This document shows, in pieces, positions 14,901 through 27,982 of a DNA stretch of 64,000 nt. The number at the start of each line of letters is the position of its first letter. The first letter of the stretch is position 1. The notes beneath the pieces are model-generated. The model was not told the DNA's origin, made no database searches, and saw nothing but the letters and a program-made list of their open reading frames with translations. Made by a program: the position numbers and the translations under genes. This stretch comes from Varroa destructor (lineage: Eukaryota; Arthropoda; Arachnida; Mesostigmata; Varroidae). The stretch lies in contig NW_019211454.1 of NCBI RefSeq assembly GCF_002443255.2, forward strand, positions 26,667,344-26,731,343, in the 5' to 3' direction.

Positions 14901-17900
14901 GATCGAAAAGTAATCTATTTCGTTAACTAACCAAAAACAAAGTCTCTTAGTTCCAACAGCAAATAAATGTATTACTTTATATGCCCTATCTCTTAGCGAG
15001 ATATTTGTTTCCTCTCGCCAAATACTTTCAGACATTGTACTTCTCACCTAGCGAGCTTTTGATAATCCACTCTATTGTCAAATGTGCTGCAGTTATCGGA
15101 GAAGATGGTAATATGTCGGCACTAAGTCTTAAAACTTAAAAAAAAAAAATCTCCTTTTTAAGCTCTCGCTTGGACAGTTTCGACGACCCTTGATATGAGT
15201 GGTCTGTATTACCGTGGATGTCTTTTCCATTAGATAGTGTCATTTACTCGATGAAACTGAGCCACATTAGACCTTTCAAATCCCACCAAACGCGCATTAT
15301 TCCTTCTTAGGAGAGAGATCTGACTTAACCCCGGATTTAAGCGTTTATCCCAGAGCACCCATTCCTTTTCAGTATCATGTTTACGAAAATATACCGCTTC
15401 TTCTCACTTATTGCAATTCCTTGAAAAATCGGTCATCGCAGTTCACTACTGCTCGCCGCCAAGCAGACAATGAAAGGCTCGTGCTGTTCACTCAGGTATT
15501 TTTTAAAGGACATCTCATCGAGAGGAGGCAGTTCCTAATAGTCGGACGTTTATTTTGTCGATTAATTCACTGGTTATGTGTAAGTACCTCTGGTAGCTGA
15601 TTGGGGTAAGAAGCGTCCTTCTGGTTTAGGATAACATCTTTCAACTTAGCAAACCACCCTGGAGTCCTCCTAAGGGACTACTCTGACCTATATGGTCTGC
15701 CTCATACAGGGTACACATTCGAGAACTGGAGAAAAGGTATATTTGAAAAAAGGCGTACGTTACTTTTTGACTAACCTGGTTGCAGATTATCAAATCAGCA
15801 TGCACAGGGTCTACCTGGAGCGATTCTCTCTGCAATACTTCGACATCGTCGACAATGGTACAGGATAAACGGAAATCACGCCGAGCTTTTTTCGCAAACA
15901 AGTTGCCCACACTAAACGTTTTTTTCGGCGTATGAAAACAAAAGTACGTCACCGTTTACTTATATGAGGGTCATCAGAAACTAAAAAAAAAAGAAACACT
16001 AAACAGAAAGAGAAACTAGAGCTACCGGAATCGTTATTGTGCAAACACAAAGCTTATTATTCTGCAAAACCAATCTAATATGTTGAGAGAAATAGTACTT
16101 ACCTCCAAATAACTCTAAAAACATTTAGATCAATGTGGCCCACAAATACTCACAATGAAAATTCGCTGATGAAACGAGTGGCCTATGACGAATGATGACG
16201 AACACTATAGAAAACAAAGTACGACTTGAAGCGGTATCCATGGTAGCCTGCAACAAACACCTTTTTGTAAAATAAACTTTATAAGGAATGAGCGTTACTT
16301 TTTTGTTATTATTGTTGTTATTACAAAACAGTATAGATTTCCCGCCTCCCGAAAAGGTGCCGAAAATATTAGCGGCATTTCGGTTATGGAATCGAAATAC
16401 GCTGCAAAGCGGATGAGGTATGGGTTTTACCATGATGCATGGCTGCAAAGATCAGGTCGACCGTGAGTTAATAATTGATTTGGTATAAAAACCTGCGACC
16501 AAAAACATAGTAGCTAGTATAATAGATATTAATGCCTGTGAATAATTGATATATCGAGACCCTAGTTAGAAAAGCTCCTACGAACTTGAGGCATTTCCTT
16601 CTTCCAAGTTAATACGCGCTATGAACTCTAATGGGCTGATAGATAGAAAATCATCTTAGCCAACGTTTCCAGGTAGAACTGAATTAATTACTGGATTGAG
16701 GAACTACTATTCAGTACACAGTAACTTGCTGCTCTGGATAGAAAAATCAGGACGATGCATGAGCGTGCATTCAGACATCAGAAGTTACTGCAATGTATAA
16801 GCGCGACCCCTGCTATTTATATATTAGCACACCCCCTGAGCAGTGCTCACCGATGGACACAGCGCCCATTACACATGAAAAAAAATAAAGGAGTAACTAT
16901 TCTATAAACATTGATTTTTTGCACCACAGTATCGGTGATAAAACATGCTTGTTTTAGAGTCGTCTCCTGTTTACGTATATCGCTTTTATATGCGGATAAG
17001 GGACCGGCTTATCCATTTATTTAATAGCAACTCGATCGACAAAATGGAAAACGTTTTACAACAGAATAAAATAAGGCAGGAAAGCTAAACGTTCTTCGCA
17101 GAAAATTCTAATCTCACTTCTTCCATTTTACTAAGAGGGGTCAACTTTTTTTCATCAGTTTGTCACTTTAAGGAGATTTTTTTAATATCGTCTTAAGGGA
17201 AGCAACCGATGCTGCTTAAAATAGCTTGAGCGTTCAATTAAGTTCTGACGTTTCCGATATATGGTTTAAATATGTTCAATAGCGCGTTTGTAATACAAGA
17301 AATACTGAAAAGGAATGGCATGTAACTATTCAGTCGGAAAGGTATTTGGGACCACATTTATATATCTATCTGCTTCCGATCTTCATTTGCTGGCCTTTGG
17401 CTCTAACTAATTTTTGCCGAGCTGTTGGCCCATTCATCTTTACGTATAGGCTTTCTGTGGTTTCGAATAGAGCATGCTTTTTACCTTCGCTCTTTCGAGT
17501 TGATTAGGCCGAAAGTTTTGACACACGAATCACTGCAGCCTTCCGTAATTCACCTTCTGCCAGCTCTGCCCAGTGGGCCGGTATTCTTCTTCGGGTGCTG
17601 CTCATGAGCAGTAGCATACGTCAGAAACAAATGGCATCCCGGTACCAAACGTTTTTTTATCTTCCAGTACCATCATCACCTTCAGCACGAGCAAAAGCAG
17701 CGGTAGTAGCATCGCCGTCATTATAGCAACCTCTGTTTGTTTGTCCTTTTGACCAGTTTTCTACTCCTCTGTCGGGTAGTGTGCTGTTCTTCTTCCCTCT
17801 GTTCAGATAAATGTTCGGTAGAATCCAAGAAGAGGCAATATTCTAACAGGACCTGACTTTTTTCGTTGCTGAGCACCGTGGGCAGCTTCTACCGGACATG

Positions 17901-20650
17901 CGTACACGATGCAGATATCTGTTGGTGTTTTCTCTTGTGCCAAAGGATAGCCACATCCCTTTATCCCTTCGGATACCTAAAAACGCATTCGAAATGGCAT
18001 AGTAATCATACGAGTAGCTATTAATCTTAATAACCTTGGTATATTTTTTTCAAATAATCGGTATTTTTTGCTGAGGCTGAGATTTGAACTGCAACATGCC
18101 CATTATTTATAGTTACTACGGTAACGTACCCGAAGAGACCCGCCCCCTCAAAAAACATCTTACATCTTACCAGTTAAAACTGAAAGAACTTGGATGGTAA
18201 ATTTTAATGCATACGCCGTACGGCCGCGCTGGTGTACACAATACTCTCTAGGTCTCTGCAGGACTGCCCTAACGGTGTTAATCTAGTTTGAGTAGAGGAA
18301 TATGAAAGTCGCTTATCACCATTTTTCGCTCAGAGATCACAAAACTTCCAGAGTGGTAGTATCACCGTGCTATATAATAAAGTAATAGAAAAATCATCAC
18401 ACATTAAGTAATATTATTGTGAAATGAAAAAATATTTGTTTTAATTTTGGCTCGAAAACGGTTAAGACTTTTCAACAACTCAATAAGAAAAATGTGATGG
18501 CTCTTTTTTAATTTTGTGTTTCATCAAAAATCGACAGAAAGAATAAATGTTGCGCACATTATTCGCAACCATAAGTCGCAAACTTTCCATGTGATTATTA
18601 TACTAAGTTAAACTTAGTCTAATCTAAATATTCTTTTATCACATATATTTATATAGTTATGAGCATAACTACGCTGTTTGAATGTGACACACAAGTTCAC
18701 TCAGCGGTAATTCGTTTTTGTTTCTGTTGTTTCACCTCTGTAAGTTTCACAACTGCCTTCTCTGGTCTTTTGTAGTGCCTGATTGGGATTCCTTATCAAA
18801 GTCTCCGGCGAACAAAAGCAGAGGCTACTTAGGCTATTCAAGCATTTGCCATGCAATATGCATTCGAAACGAGAACCTCTCGACTAGACCGCACCATAAA
18901 GAGATCTCTCTATCGGCTCTCGTATCATGGATGTAAATATCCCGAGTGCTTTAGCATCAAAAGAAACGCTGTTGTTCCTAAAAGGGCTTCTTTCATTGTC
19001 GAATATTCAGAGGCTCTATCAGCCTGCCACCTCCACATGTTGAGATCACTTCAAATAAACCAGCTTCATTTCTACGTTCCCCCCAAGATCTTTTCAGAGC
19101 CGTCCAGAACGATCCAAAGCCACCTTTCTTTCTCGCGCTCTATCTTTCTCTATTATACTATTTGTGCTTACGTTTTCCTCATTGGGAAGCTTTCCCTCAC
19201 CGCGCTGCCCGCTGCACTTTCACTCTCCATCTTCTATTTTCCTAAGTTAGTATAGCGCTCTTACAGTTCCTATCAAACGGTTACTAGCGGTGTCGTAATG
19301 TGGCTGCTGTCGCTGCCGCCGTCACCGAAACTGCCTTCGTCCTTAGAGTAAAACGCATGAGATAAGATCGTTTACAATGGAACCGCGCCGTCTTTCCCGG
19401 GCTTCTTTCGAATACGTTTCTTTGCATCGTTTCCACTTACCTCCCTTATTTGGATGCCGTGGCTTCCTATATCACAAGTGATACATCATCTTGTCCTCCT
19501 TCTTCCTCTTTTACACAGTTCGTCGCGTATGCTTTCCTTGACGGCTGCATTTGGTTCGTCATGGCAGCTGCCGGTCGTTCGGCCTACCTTCGTTTGCTTC
19601 ATTCTTATGTTATTCTTCAGATAATGTATTTTATCGACCTTCGTGGCTGTTACAGATGCACCGATTTATCCTCATTAAATCGCATGTTACGTGAACCTGA
19701 CACGTAAATCAGTTAATAAATGCGGTATATAAATGTAGCAAGGATTGTTATGATTACAGCCTTTACAGAGTACGGTACGTATGTTGGACCTTTTTCTATT
19801 GCCTATATTTCTAAAACTGTGTCTAAATAAAATAGGTATTTTAACGAAAAGTTGCACATGTGTGATTCATGATGATCGTATGTCGAGCGCCATTGGTGGG
19901 CGTAAACTCGCTAAGGGATTGTATAAATATACTGCATTCAAAGGATTCCAGTAGAATGAGATCCTCAGTCGGATCCAAAATTTTCAAAAATATAAAATGT
20001 CAAAAAGCCGGAGTTTATCTGGACGATTAAATTGGAAATCGATATGCTCTTTATCAAAACGGGTGCTATTTCTGTATGAAAAATCCGAGTGTGACAAAAA
20101 TGACTTTTTGAGCCCGGCCTAAATTATAACTTTAATAAAGACCTTCTGCTTTATACCCCAAAATTATTGCACGGATTTTTCAAATGCCTCGTGAAAACTG
20201 CCCATAACCTAACCCGCTCACTTTGGGCAGGAAAAGATTCGGCTAATGTATAATAGCTATTTAAGAACACAGAAATTGTAAGCTAAATTTGTTTTTTGCA
20301 TATTATTGAATTTCACTTGCTTTGTTTTATAAAATCTAAAGAAACGTTGTTAACTTGTACTCGCCGTGAGGTCAAGGAAGTATAGCATCGCCTGAAGCCC
20401 AACAATCAGCCTATACAGAAACGGTAATATTTAAACTACTATCAGGTCTAAGAACTTAAAATGACGCCTTTTTTATTTTATAATGCTGTGAACTTACTCG
20501 TTTTTAATTAGTTGTTATAATTCAGGTTTTTATATTCGAGCGAACAGAAAAACCTGAATGAGTGAAATCTGAATAAATTTTATTTTGGTTTAGTTTGGCT
20601 AAATACGTGTGTCAGAACGGCAAATTTGCTCTCTCCATATAATTTATATT
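9761..20650. other. No supportable gene; noncoding with a few GC-richer patches
   Basis: The patch at about 12,640-13,440 is GC-richer and has long frames on the - strand, one of them a leucine-rich 115-codon frame. Both strands carry stops and no domain is recognisable. The 103-codon - strand frames at 13,605-13,916 and 15,641-15,952 look somewhat codon-like but match nothing I can name. An (AT)n run is at 11,876-11,914. Serine- and phenylalanine-rich frames at 18.7-19.7 kb follow from pyrimidine-rich composition. Confidence 0.55.
11876..11914. repeat. (AT)n microsatellite, about 19.5 units
   Basis: A pure AT alternation of 39 bases. It is the longest AT repeat in the window. Confidence 0.97.
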
Positions 20651-20671
20651 TTCTGAGAAGTTAGTTTTGTG

Positions 20672-21210
20672 ATGGATGGGGTCAAAAAGGAAAAAACCGA
20701 AAGGCCATCTGTAAAATGGGGTTCCGAGTGGGACAAGCTGCTGGAACGAAGCTTTTGTCCTGGCCGCAATGCAACAAATATTTGTCGTTAGTACATAAAC
20801 AGGGAGAATCGCTTTGTGATCTATGTATAGAATGGACTAGAAGAACAGCCTGGGCGGAACCAGAGGAAAAACCAGAAGGGCGGGAAAACAGTAGTGAACA
20901 GGAGATTCGGCTTCCATAGTAGGTTTACCGGAAAAAGCGAACAAAGTGTTACGCGGTGGAAAGATATCATGGCTTGAGCTTCAAAATGGCAAGAAGATGT
21001 TTGCAAGTTGATGGAAATCTACTGCAAGTGTAAAGAGTTTAATAAGAAAATAGAATGCTTTGTGAAGTATAATAAAACGCTATCATAGAGTTGTATAATA
21101 TTGACAAGGAAGAAGGCTGCGTAGCCTTTGAAGAACTGACATAGATTGGGTCGTTGCCAGGGAAACGAAACGGCTGGTACAAAGGAAATTTTTTCGCTAA
21201 TTTTCAAAAA
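20672..21210 (+). pseudogene. Decayed coding-like sequence, unidentified
   Basis: Three successive open blocks in different frames read like protein. A 39-codon frame from 20,672 is rich in Lys, Glu and Trp. An overlapping frame contains a CDLC (CxxC) pair followed by a Trp-rich stretch (about 20,716-20,919). From about 20,940 to 21,210 there is a Cys- and Lys-rich segment with CKC. The frames are separated by stops and shifts. The CxxC pair and the Trp/Cys spacing suggest a fragment of a transposon-associated zinc-finger protein, but that is a guess and I do not recognise a named family. Composition is higher in purines than the flanks. Confidence 0.3.
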
Positions 21211-21831
21211 ATAGAAAGTAGTACCCCATTGCTAATTACAAGTGCTCCTTAGAAACACGAATGTTCCCTTTACGCACAGCATTCAACACGAACTCTCAGG
21301 TTATGCAAATAGCAGATGCGAAATAGGCATGTAGAAGTAACTCTGGGGGGGTTCCCTTAGGGGATACATAATGTGCTAATCGCTGGTGCACTTCTAATAA
21401 AACAACAGCAACTTACGTAGGACTAGTTTCGGTTAATTGCTACGAATTTCTCCAAGAGCAAAAGTACGTGACCGTGCACAAAATTGTTAATTATTTTATA
21501 AGTAGTGCGCACTATGCTATGCACTGGGATATAATGAGTTATACCTTATCTATTTCCTCTCGTTTATATATTACACATGAAATATGTACGTTTGTTTATA
21601 CTTGTGTGTGAATACAAGAAGCAGCACGTTTTTTCTAAACACCCACCTCCCATTGCTACCACAAAAAGGCAGATCGTAGTTCCAAAAGCAGTTAGAGTGG
21701 CCTCAATTGTTTTCCGTAGCTATCGCTAGCAGGGTGCGGGAAAGGAAGGGTTCGCTTATATTCCATTACTAAACCGAAGCGGAGGAAGATATATGGCGAG
21801 ACCAAACGATTTATCCGGCACGTTTTACAAT

Positions 21832-21922
21832 ATTAGGCAGCAGTAACTGAAAAAAAAACTTCACCTTACAAGTACCTTGATTGTAAGGCGAAGTTTTTTT
21901 TATGTGTAGAGCGCCGCCTAAT
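21832..21922. repeat. Nested inverted repeat (foldback) with 21-bp inner arms
   Basis: Inner arms at 21,851-21,871 and 21,881-21,901 pair over 21 bp with one mismatch around a 9-nt loop. An outer pair, attaggcagc at 21,832-21,841 and gccgcctaat at 21,913-21,922, is also inverted with one mismatch. The structure therefore extends about 90 bp with an unpaired bulge between the two arm sets. It resembles a miniature foldback element or a hairpin-forming transcript. No coding function is visible. Confidence 0.9.
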
Positions 21923-24323
21923 TTTAACTTGGCGCTCTTATAACCAGCTTCTAAGTGCCCCCCATGCAAAGAGCGATCTATTTCAACATTTGTTTACAGC
22001 CGCTATTGCAAGCTGACCGATGGCTGAATATATTGTAAACACAGCTGATTAGGGTAGTGTGCTGCTGCTGCTCGAGAAAGTCTTGATTTTACGTACGTAG
22101 CTTTTTGATGAGATTCATCCATCTATTGCTGTGAAAAAGATGAACTTCAAATGCGGCTCTTTATACCGGTTAAACTGAAAAGTGTTGACAGGCCCATGGC
22201 AACTTATCTCAATGGCCCGCCAGTCACTGTTCATCGTCCATCCGTTCGTTGTAGCTGTTGATTGCCGAGAATGAAGATTGAGGAGTTCTTAATGCACCTT
22301 GTTATATATATCTAGCGAATCGCTACTAAGGAAAGTTTCCGTGGCGATGCAATCCCTTTAGGGGCACTAGCCCCGAACTTCAGTCCTCATCGAATAAAAA
22401 CGCACTTGCCGTTCGTTTGTCTTACGTGCATTAAATTATAGGCGTAAGCAAACAGGACAATACACCTGTGAACATTTAAGTCTACACACATGACATAGTC
22501 TAATACCAACTAAAGACTGCTGCATGACCAAGTGATTGCATGGTAGTGTTAATTTAAAACATATTGGTACGCAGAAATCATGAACACTCCATTTTGCAAG
22601 AGATTACCATGATTTCTAAACCATTAGCCGCATGACATACAACCCAGCGTAGACAACTTGGCCTGTTCACGAACGGCCATTAGGGAGTACAAAGGTGGAA
22701 ACGAATACATACAACTAATAGATAAAAGCTAACATTACTCAGTATATGGGTAGACATACGAGTAATGTTATTAATATCAATACATTCAACGTTATTGCCC
22801 GAGTTACCTAAACATGTTTTGTGTACTATCGTTGATAGACTTTTTCTAAAAGCACCCATATTGCGAAAAGTGTACAGCTTATATACATACATGCTTTACT
22901 AACAATTGGTAATTGGCAAGCCACAAAGCAAACGCGCTCTGTATATTGCGTACTTCTGCTACAGAGGGTACAAGGTAATACGTGATGTAGCTCATACATA
23001 GCTTCAACACATTCATTACCGGCAGCAGATTCCAAATTTTTCGCTATAACGTGCCGATCCTAGATATCACAATAAGTTACGGAAGTAGAAGTTGTGGCTT
23101 GGGCAAAATCTCTCCGAAACAATGCACGCTGAATGGGCCCATCGTTTTTGAGGTGCTAAAGGTCTAGCTTGGATCATTTACGGGCAGCCATAAAGATTAC
23201 ACATCCAGCGCGCCTTAATTGCGTTCCAAAGGCTATCGATTATGTATGTTGGCACTTTATTGAAAAGGGGCTGGTACAATTTTACAAAGTTAGACCCATA
23301 CGTGACATTCATTTTCTGAGTAAATACGATAGCTTCTATAGCAAAAAGGAACGGTTTATTCAATTGATTTTTTTTACAATCTTGCTAGAACGTTTTCTTT
23401 AGCTTCGGTCCTAGTCTAGTTCTATAGCAAGTTTTCGACTATATGCGATAATGTTTTCATCATCCTTACAAACATCATTTTATTAACAATCTTAAAAAAT
23501 ATGCAATCCCAAACAGACTTTTATTACAATGACACTTATATGCTACTATTTCTATAAGCTTCTTATCTTGCATAGGGCTTGATATACACAATTATGCTGC
23601 GTAAATCATAGTTACTACAACACATGCACGAAATAGTTTGACATAAGAGTACAAAAATACTAGAATACAGTTGGAACGTTGTGTCGTGCGAAGCAAAACG
23701 TCCGCTCTATGCTTTGTATATTTTATAAAGGTAGACATTATGACACCGATGTTTTTAACTGCATTCTGCAATACGAGTTACGCCATCTGTCCTTCGTGCT
23801 CGTTTTGTAATTACAGAAAAATAAGAAAATACAAACAACTAATAAAGAACATGAGACAATTGTTGTCCCTTACTTGGGCTTCGGTCTTGTAGGACTGCCT
23901 GCCTCCCGGTCTACCTACCTCCCTGCCCTCCCTACTCTATAGGACCTCAACTGGAGTTGAAAAAATGTAAACTTCTATAGAATTACTAAGTACTGTTAGC
24001 TTGTCAGTCTATTGTTGAATAAGCTGGGTCAGTCAAGTGACATGTTAGTACCTCAAGTCATATTTGATCATGAAATCTACCGCCTATGCATATAAGCGCC
24101 ACGCCAAGGATGAATAAATCCTCATGAAAGCCTTGCTCTATTCAGGTACTTGGAACTAGTGTAATTAGTTACCAATATCTAATTACTAGGTGATTTTGAA
24201 AAAAAAAAAAGTACATCACCTCTTAGACTTTATGCTACGAAACTCTTCTATGGCTTCGAGTGAGGCCGTTCGTTTCAAGGCGTTTGCGAGTTCTCTTTAG
24301 TGAAGGATGACCTCAGGCAACTC
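21923..24323. other. No supportable gene
   Basis: Short frames only. No domain, repeat or RNA gene was recognised on either strand between the two palindromic regions. Confidence 0.55.
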
Positions 24324-24376
24324 AACAGTCTCCTCTCGGTAGCTTAAGCAAGATAAGCTACCGAGAGGAGACTGTT
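24324..24376. repeat. Perfect 23-bp inverted repeat with 7-nt loop
   Basis: Left arm 24,324-24,346 (begins aacagtctcctctcggtag) and right arm 24,354-24,376 are exact reverse complements over 23 bp, separated by agcaaga. The arms contain a GA/TC-rich core (tctcctctcgg). Perfect pairing in otherwise drifting DNA implies recent origin or selection. Possible explanations are a small-RNA hairpin, a foldback element or a replication-slippage palindrome. Confidence 0.97.
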
Positions 24377-24652
24377 TCTTGATTCAAACATAGTTTTAAG
24401 TAACATTTTAAGTACTGCCAGGTGAAATATTCTTGGAATACAGGGAGCATATACGATACGCACACTAGATTCTTCTTACATTCTGCCAGGGTATGCAGAA
24501 AGGGAGTCAGTTATAGGTTCGATTTTAATAAAAAGCGATTTTTTGTTAACTGCATTGCCAGAATACAGGTCTCTAAAGCAGAGTTATTTGCGCTGCTATC
24601 ATTCCATAGCGGGTATATGTAGCAATTCGCTCCTGCCTCTATCAGTTTTTTT

Positions 24653-24706
24653 AATACGCCAACACTTGATAAGAAACAGGAGTTTCTTATTAAGTGCTGG
24701 CGTATT
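24653..24706. repeat. Near-perfect 25-bp inverted repeat with 4-nt loop
   Basis: Arms 24,653-24,677 (aatacgccaacacttgataa...) and 24,682-24,706 pair over 25 bp with two mismatches around agga. Both mismatches can form G-U pairs in one RNA orientation. The repeat lies about 280 bp from the perfect 23-bp palindrome at 24,324. Confidence 0.95.
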
Positions 24707-27350
24707 GCGCTGCATCGAGGTGTTGCTGTCAAGTACATGCTTATTTTGTCTGAATTCTGTTATGTAAGTACGTTTCATACTTTTACAACGAATAAGTGTT
24801 TAGTTTTTTTGTACATCTCCGTTTATATATTGTAACTGCCGGTTGCCTTTGTTCTTAGAAGCCTCTGGATATACCCTATCAGACGCGATAATAGTACGCG
24901 CACCCGATTGAACTATAGTAATATCTGAGTAAACCTTATTGCTATGGATGCTTTCTTAATAGAAACTACCAAGCAGATCTGAACGCTTTTTGCTAGGGTA
25001 CATTGTGAGGCGAATTCAACCGTAGCGACGTGTGTAAACTATCACGAGTTTCTGAACTTAGCTTCGCACCTAATGGAGAGTGTTATTTTGAAATGTTCTC
25101 TTAGTGCCCCATTTACTGTAAAGTTCATTATAGCAGAATGGATATCATCACGTTATCCGCTTTTAACATACTGGAACAGATCTCACTGGGTACAAAAATA
25201 TGGAGTATGAAATGATTCGACTAGCAATATGGTTTAATCTAAAAAAGCTTGTGTTGACACAATTGACTAACTTGAGTAATAAAATTGGCTGCTTTAGAGG
25301 GGCACAGGTGTTCATCGCACAGCTTGGGTCGAGGGGAATCCTAGTTACGGTCTCGACAAGTCTCGGTTCTTCTGCCCAAGCTACAAGGAAATTATCTCAT
25401 CCCGATACAGATAATCGGCATTTTACTAGAACTTAGAACAAGACATTTTAAACAGTGACGAATACATATTTTACTTTACATAAAAATAATACACTTAGCT
25501 AAGAAATATACAAATACATATGCAGCGGTCATTTATTGTTCATCGATCCAACTTAAATTACTCTAGGTCCACAAACATGGGCTCGTGATACTCGTTATAT
25601 AAAGCAGTAAAATACGTGTCTTTCGACAACGTAAAATTTAATTAAAACAATCTTTTACGTGTACGGCATAATACTACAAAGCGCTTATAACTGCAAGTAA
25701 CCTCGCAGATGATAATAACATAGAGAGCAAAGAGAGTGGGTTTTTTTAAGTGCAATATATTAACGATCGAAAGGCATTTTATTTTTAATATGAAATCGAA
25801 CCCAGGAAGCTGGGAAGGGCTTGTATATATACAATATACATACATATATATATATATATATATAGAGTATAAAACTAAATTATAAATTTTTATGTTAACC
25901 AAAGCACCGTCGCAACGTGTATTATAGGCCAGTCACCTTCGTCCTAGGATACATACATTGATCATTTTTAACTACCCAAAATGTTGACGTAAACTTTAGT
26001 ACCAAAATAACGCTGGAGATTAATGATAATAATGTTTTTGATAAAAAAAAAATGATAGCAATCCAAATCCAGCAGTTTTCGCATACTTATAAAGCTAGAA
26101 TAGCCATATATATAACTTCAAGTGTCTTACGGAAGGTGACAGTTTTGAAAGAAATCAATTTGCTAATTTCTGTTATTTTTAAGAAACTGTACTAATAATT
26201 TAGACTTTAGATAGAAATTACTCACGCATAACGGAGGTTCAAGAGTCAATGGGCACCAGTGCCTTGTATGACTGGATAAGGCTGAACGGACTAAAGCTTT
26301 GTTCTCTTTATAAAAATAACAGACGCGTAGGTGTATTACGTGCCGGCGATAAAGACGAAGCAGTAAAAAAAGACCAATGATTACGTTAGTCACGGATGGC
26401 ATGATGTTAAAATCGAACAAGATAACTATAGTTGTTCAGACAAAAAAATATTAAAAGAGAAGAACAAAAATTAATTACAAAAAACAAATATTGCAGAATC
26501 ATTACTGAGATAAGTTAGTAGTATTCGCGTGTAAGTACAACTTTTGACACACAACTATTTTAAGGCATTGTTGCGTTTATACTATCACTCTGGACTACGT
26601 CATAATGACGTTAGCACGTCACATAAATCCTTAAAACGTCTAGGAGAACCAAATAATACCTGCATTGTATTAGAGGGCTAAAGCATACTTTGCTTATTAA
26701 AAATGAATGATTTTCAATTGAAACATGTTTACTCCTTTCTAATATCGTTTCGAAAAAGCGTAGGTACCACTGAGCGTGTGTAGTCGTGAAGGTTTAAAAA
26801 GGACATATGTTATTTAGACGCGGGCTTGACGCGTGTGGGTTTACTGATTCGCTTTTATTTTTAAATATAAATAAATAAAATAAATACAGATAATATATAT
26901 TTAACTTTTTATTGCCGACTTGCACAACGCAACAAGTATGGCTTTGTAACAAATCTTCAAAATCGACAGCAGACATGCAAAAGCCTCTCAGCTTTCTAAC
27001 ACAAGAGTTTGAGCTGATATTGCATCGATCGATCGCTTTTCCTTTGATATTCGTTACATGTTATATAAAGCCGCGTTGTTTGCAAAAGGGTTTAATATGT
27101 ATCTACTTTTATTTAAGAGCGCTGATCCACCTTACAAAGTCATGAGGTTAGGTAGAGGATGCGCTTTTACTGGTAAACAAGTGTTGTCAAGACTTAACGA
27201 TGTCCAAAGTGTTTCCTGACTCGTTCGTATATAAAAACTTTAAACATTCTAGATTTCAGCGCGTAAAATTCTACGTGCATCTACGCATCACAACTAAACA
27301 AGGCTTTATGCGGTAGCAAAACGTGCATTTTACCACTGCGCAAGCCCACC
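24707..27350. other. No supportable gene; AT-rich with TA microsatellite
   Basis: The content is short frames and simple sequence only. The frames at 25,642-25,902 and 26,794-26,976 derive from the TA run and A/T-rich tracts. No RNA gene was seen. Confidence 0.6.
25844..25864. repeat. (AT)n microsatellite
   Basis: A pure AT alternation of 21 bases, preceded by an imperfect TA-rich stretch from about 25,822. Confidence 0.95.
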
Positions 27351-27549
27351 CTTTCCCTCACTGAAACTGAAATGGTTGAATCAATTAAACTACCGCTACC
27401 AGCGATATGTGCACAAGTCTCGCTTAAGATTACAATGGGAAGCTCATGTCAAGCCGAAGGTTCCGTCAGCTACAACTGCCCACCAAGACAAGTGAACAAA
27501 TCGACAAGTGACTACAGATTAATTAAACTAATTGATCCTCTTTCTTCGG

Positions 27550-27982
27550 TCCGTAACATAATCTTTAAGAAAACTAAAAAAAGTTGTTGGGAAACCTTAT
27601 GCACGGAGCAGTATAAAATGGTCACCAGGAATCTGCAGCAATGCATCTAGTAAACGAGGCAAACATTTAACGAAAAAGACCCCATAAACGGAGCAAGGCC
27701 ATCTCTCGACGATGCCAGACCGCACCTGGTAAAGATTGTGAAGGCCATCCTGCAAGAAGGCTCTTTTAGCCTCCCCATATTTTTCAAAGCTCGCGTTAAC
27801 GGATAATCATTCTTGCGGACCACCAGAAAGTGAAATTAGTAACAATAAGTTCGGAGCAAAAAGGGTCTAAAAACCTCGTTGTATCAATTTTTCAACGTGA
27901 AAATTTCAGGTTAAGGGAAGTAAATGAACTGGTTGGCAGGCGAGAGAAGGTTATGGAGAGTGACGGCGATTACATAAATTAG
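27550..27982 (+). pseudogene. Mariner transposase fossil, C-terminal half (copy 2)
   Basis: This is the C-terminal catalytic portion of a mariner transposase. Landmarks run in the right order. First comes a segment like the family's Y..QL..L block at about 27,600-27,650. The second catalytic box follows, here DDARPH at 27,708-27,725 (family HDNARPH, Asp kept). Next is a frame-shifted counterpart of the YSPDLAPSDYHLF box at about 27,750-27,800, which reads like SPYF..LALTDNHS with an Asp still present. The C-terminal signature ELVGRREKVMESDGDYIN ends in TAG at 27,980-27,982. Several stops and at least two frameshifts make it non-functional. The N-terminal half is not recognisable upstream of about 27,550. 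The open frame at 27,372-27,650 only partly overlaps and is mixed sequence. Confidence 0.72.
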
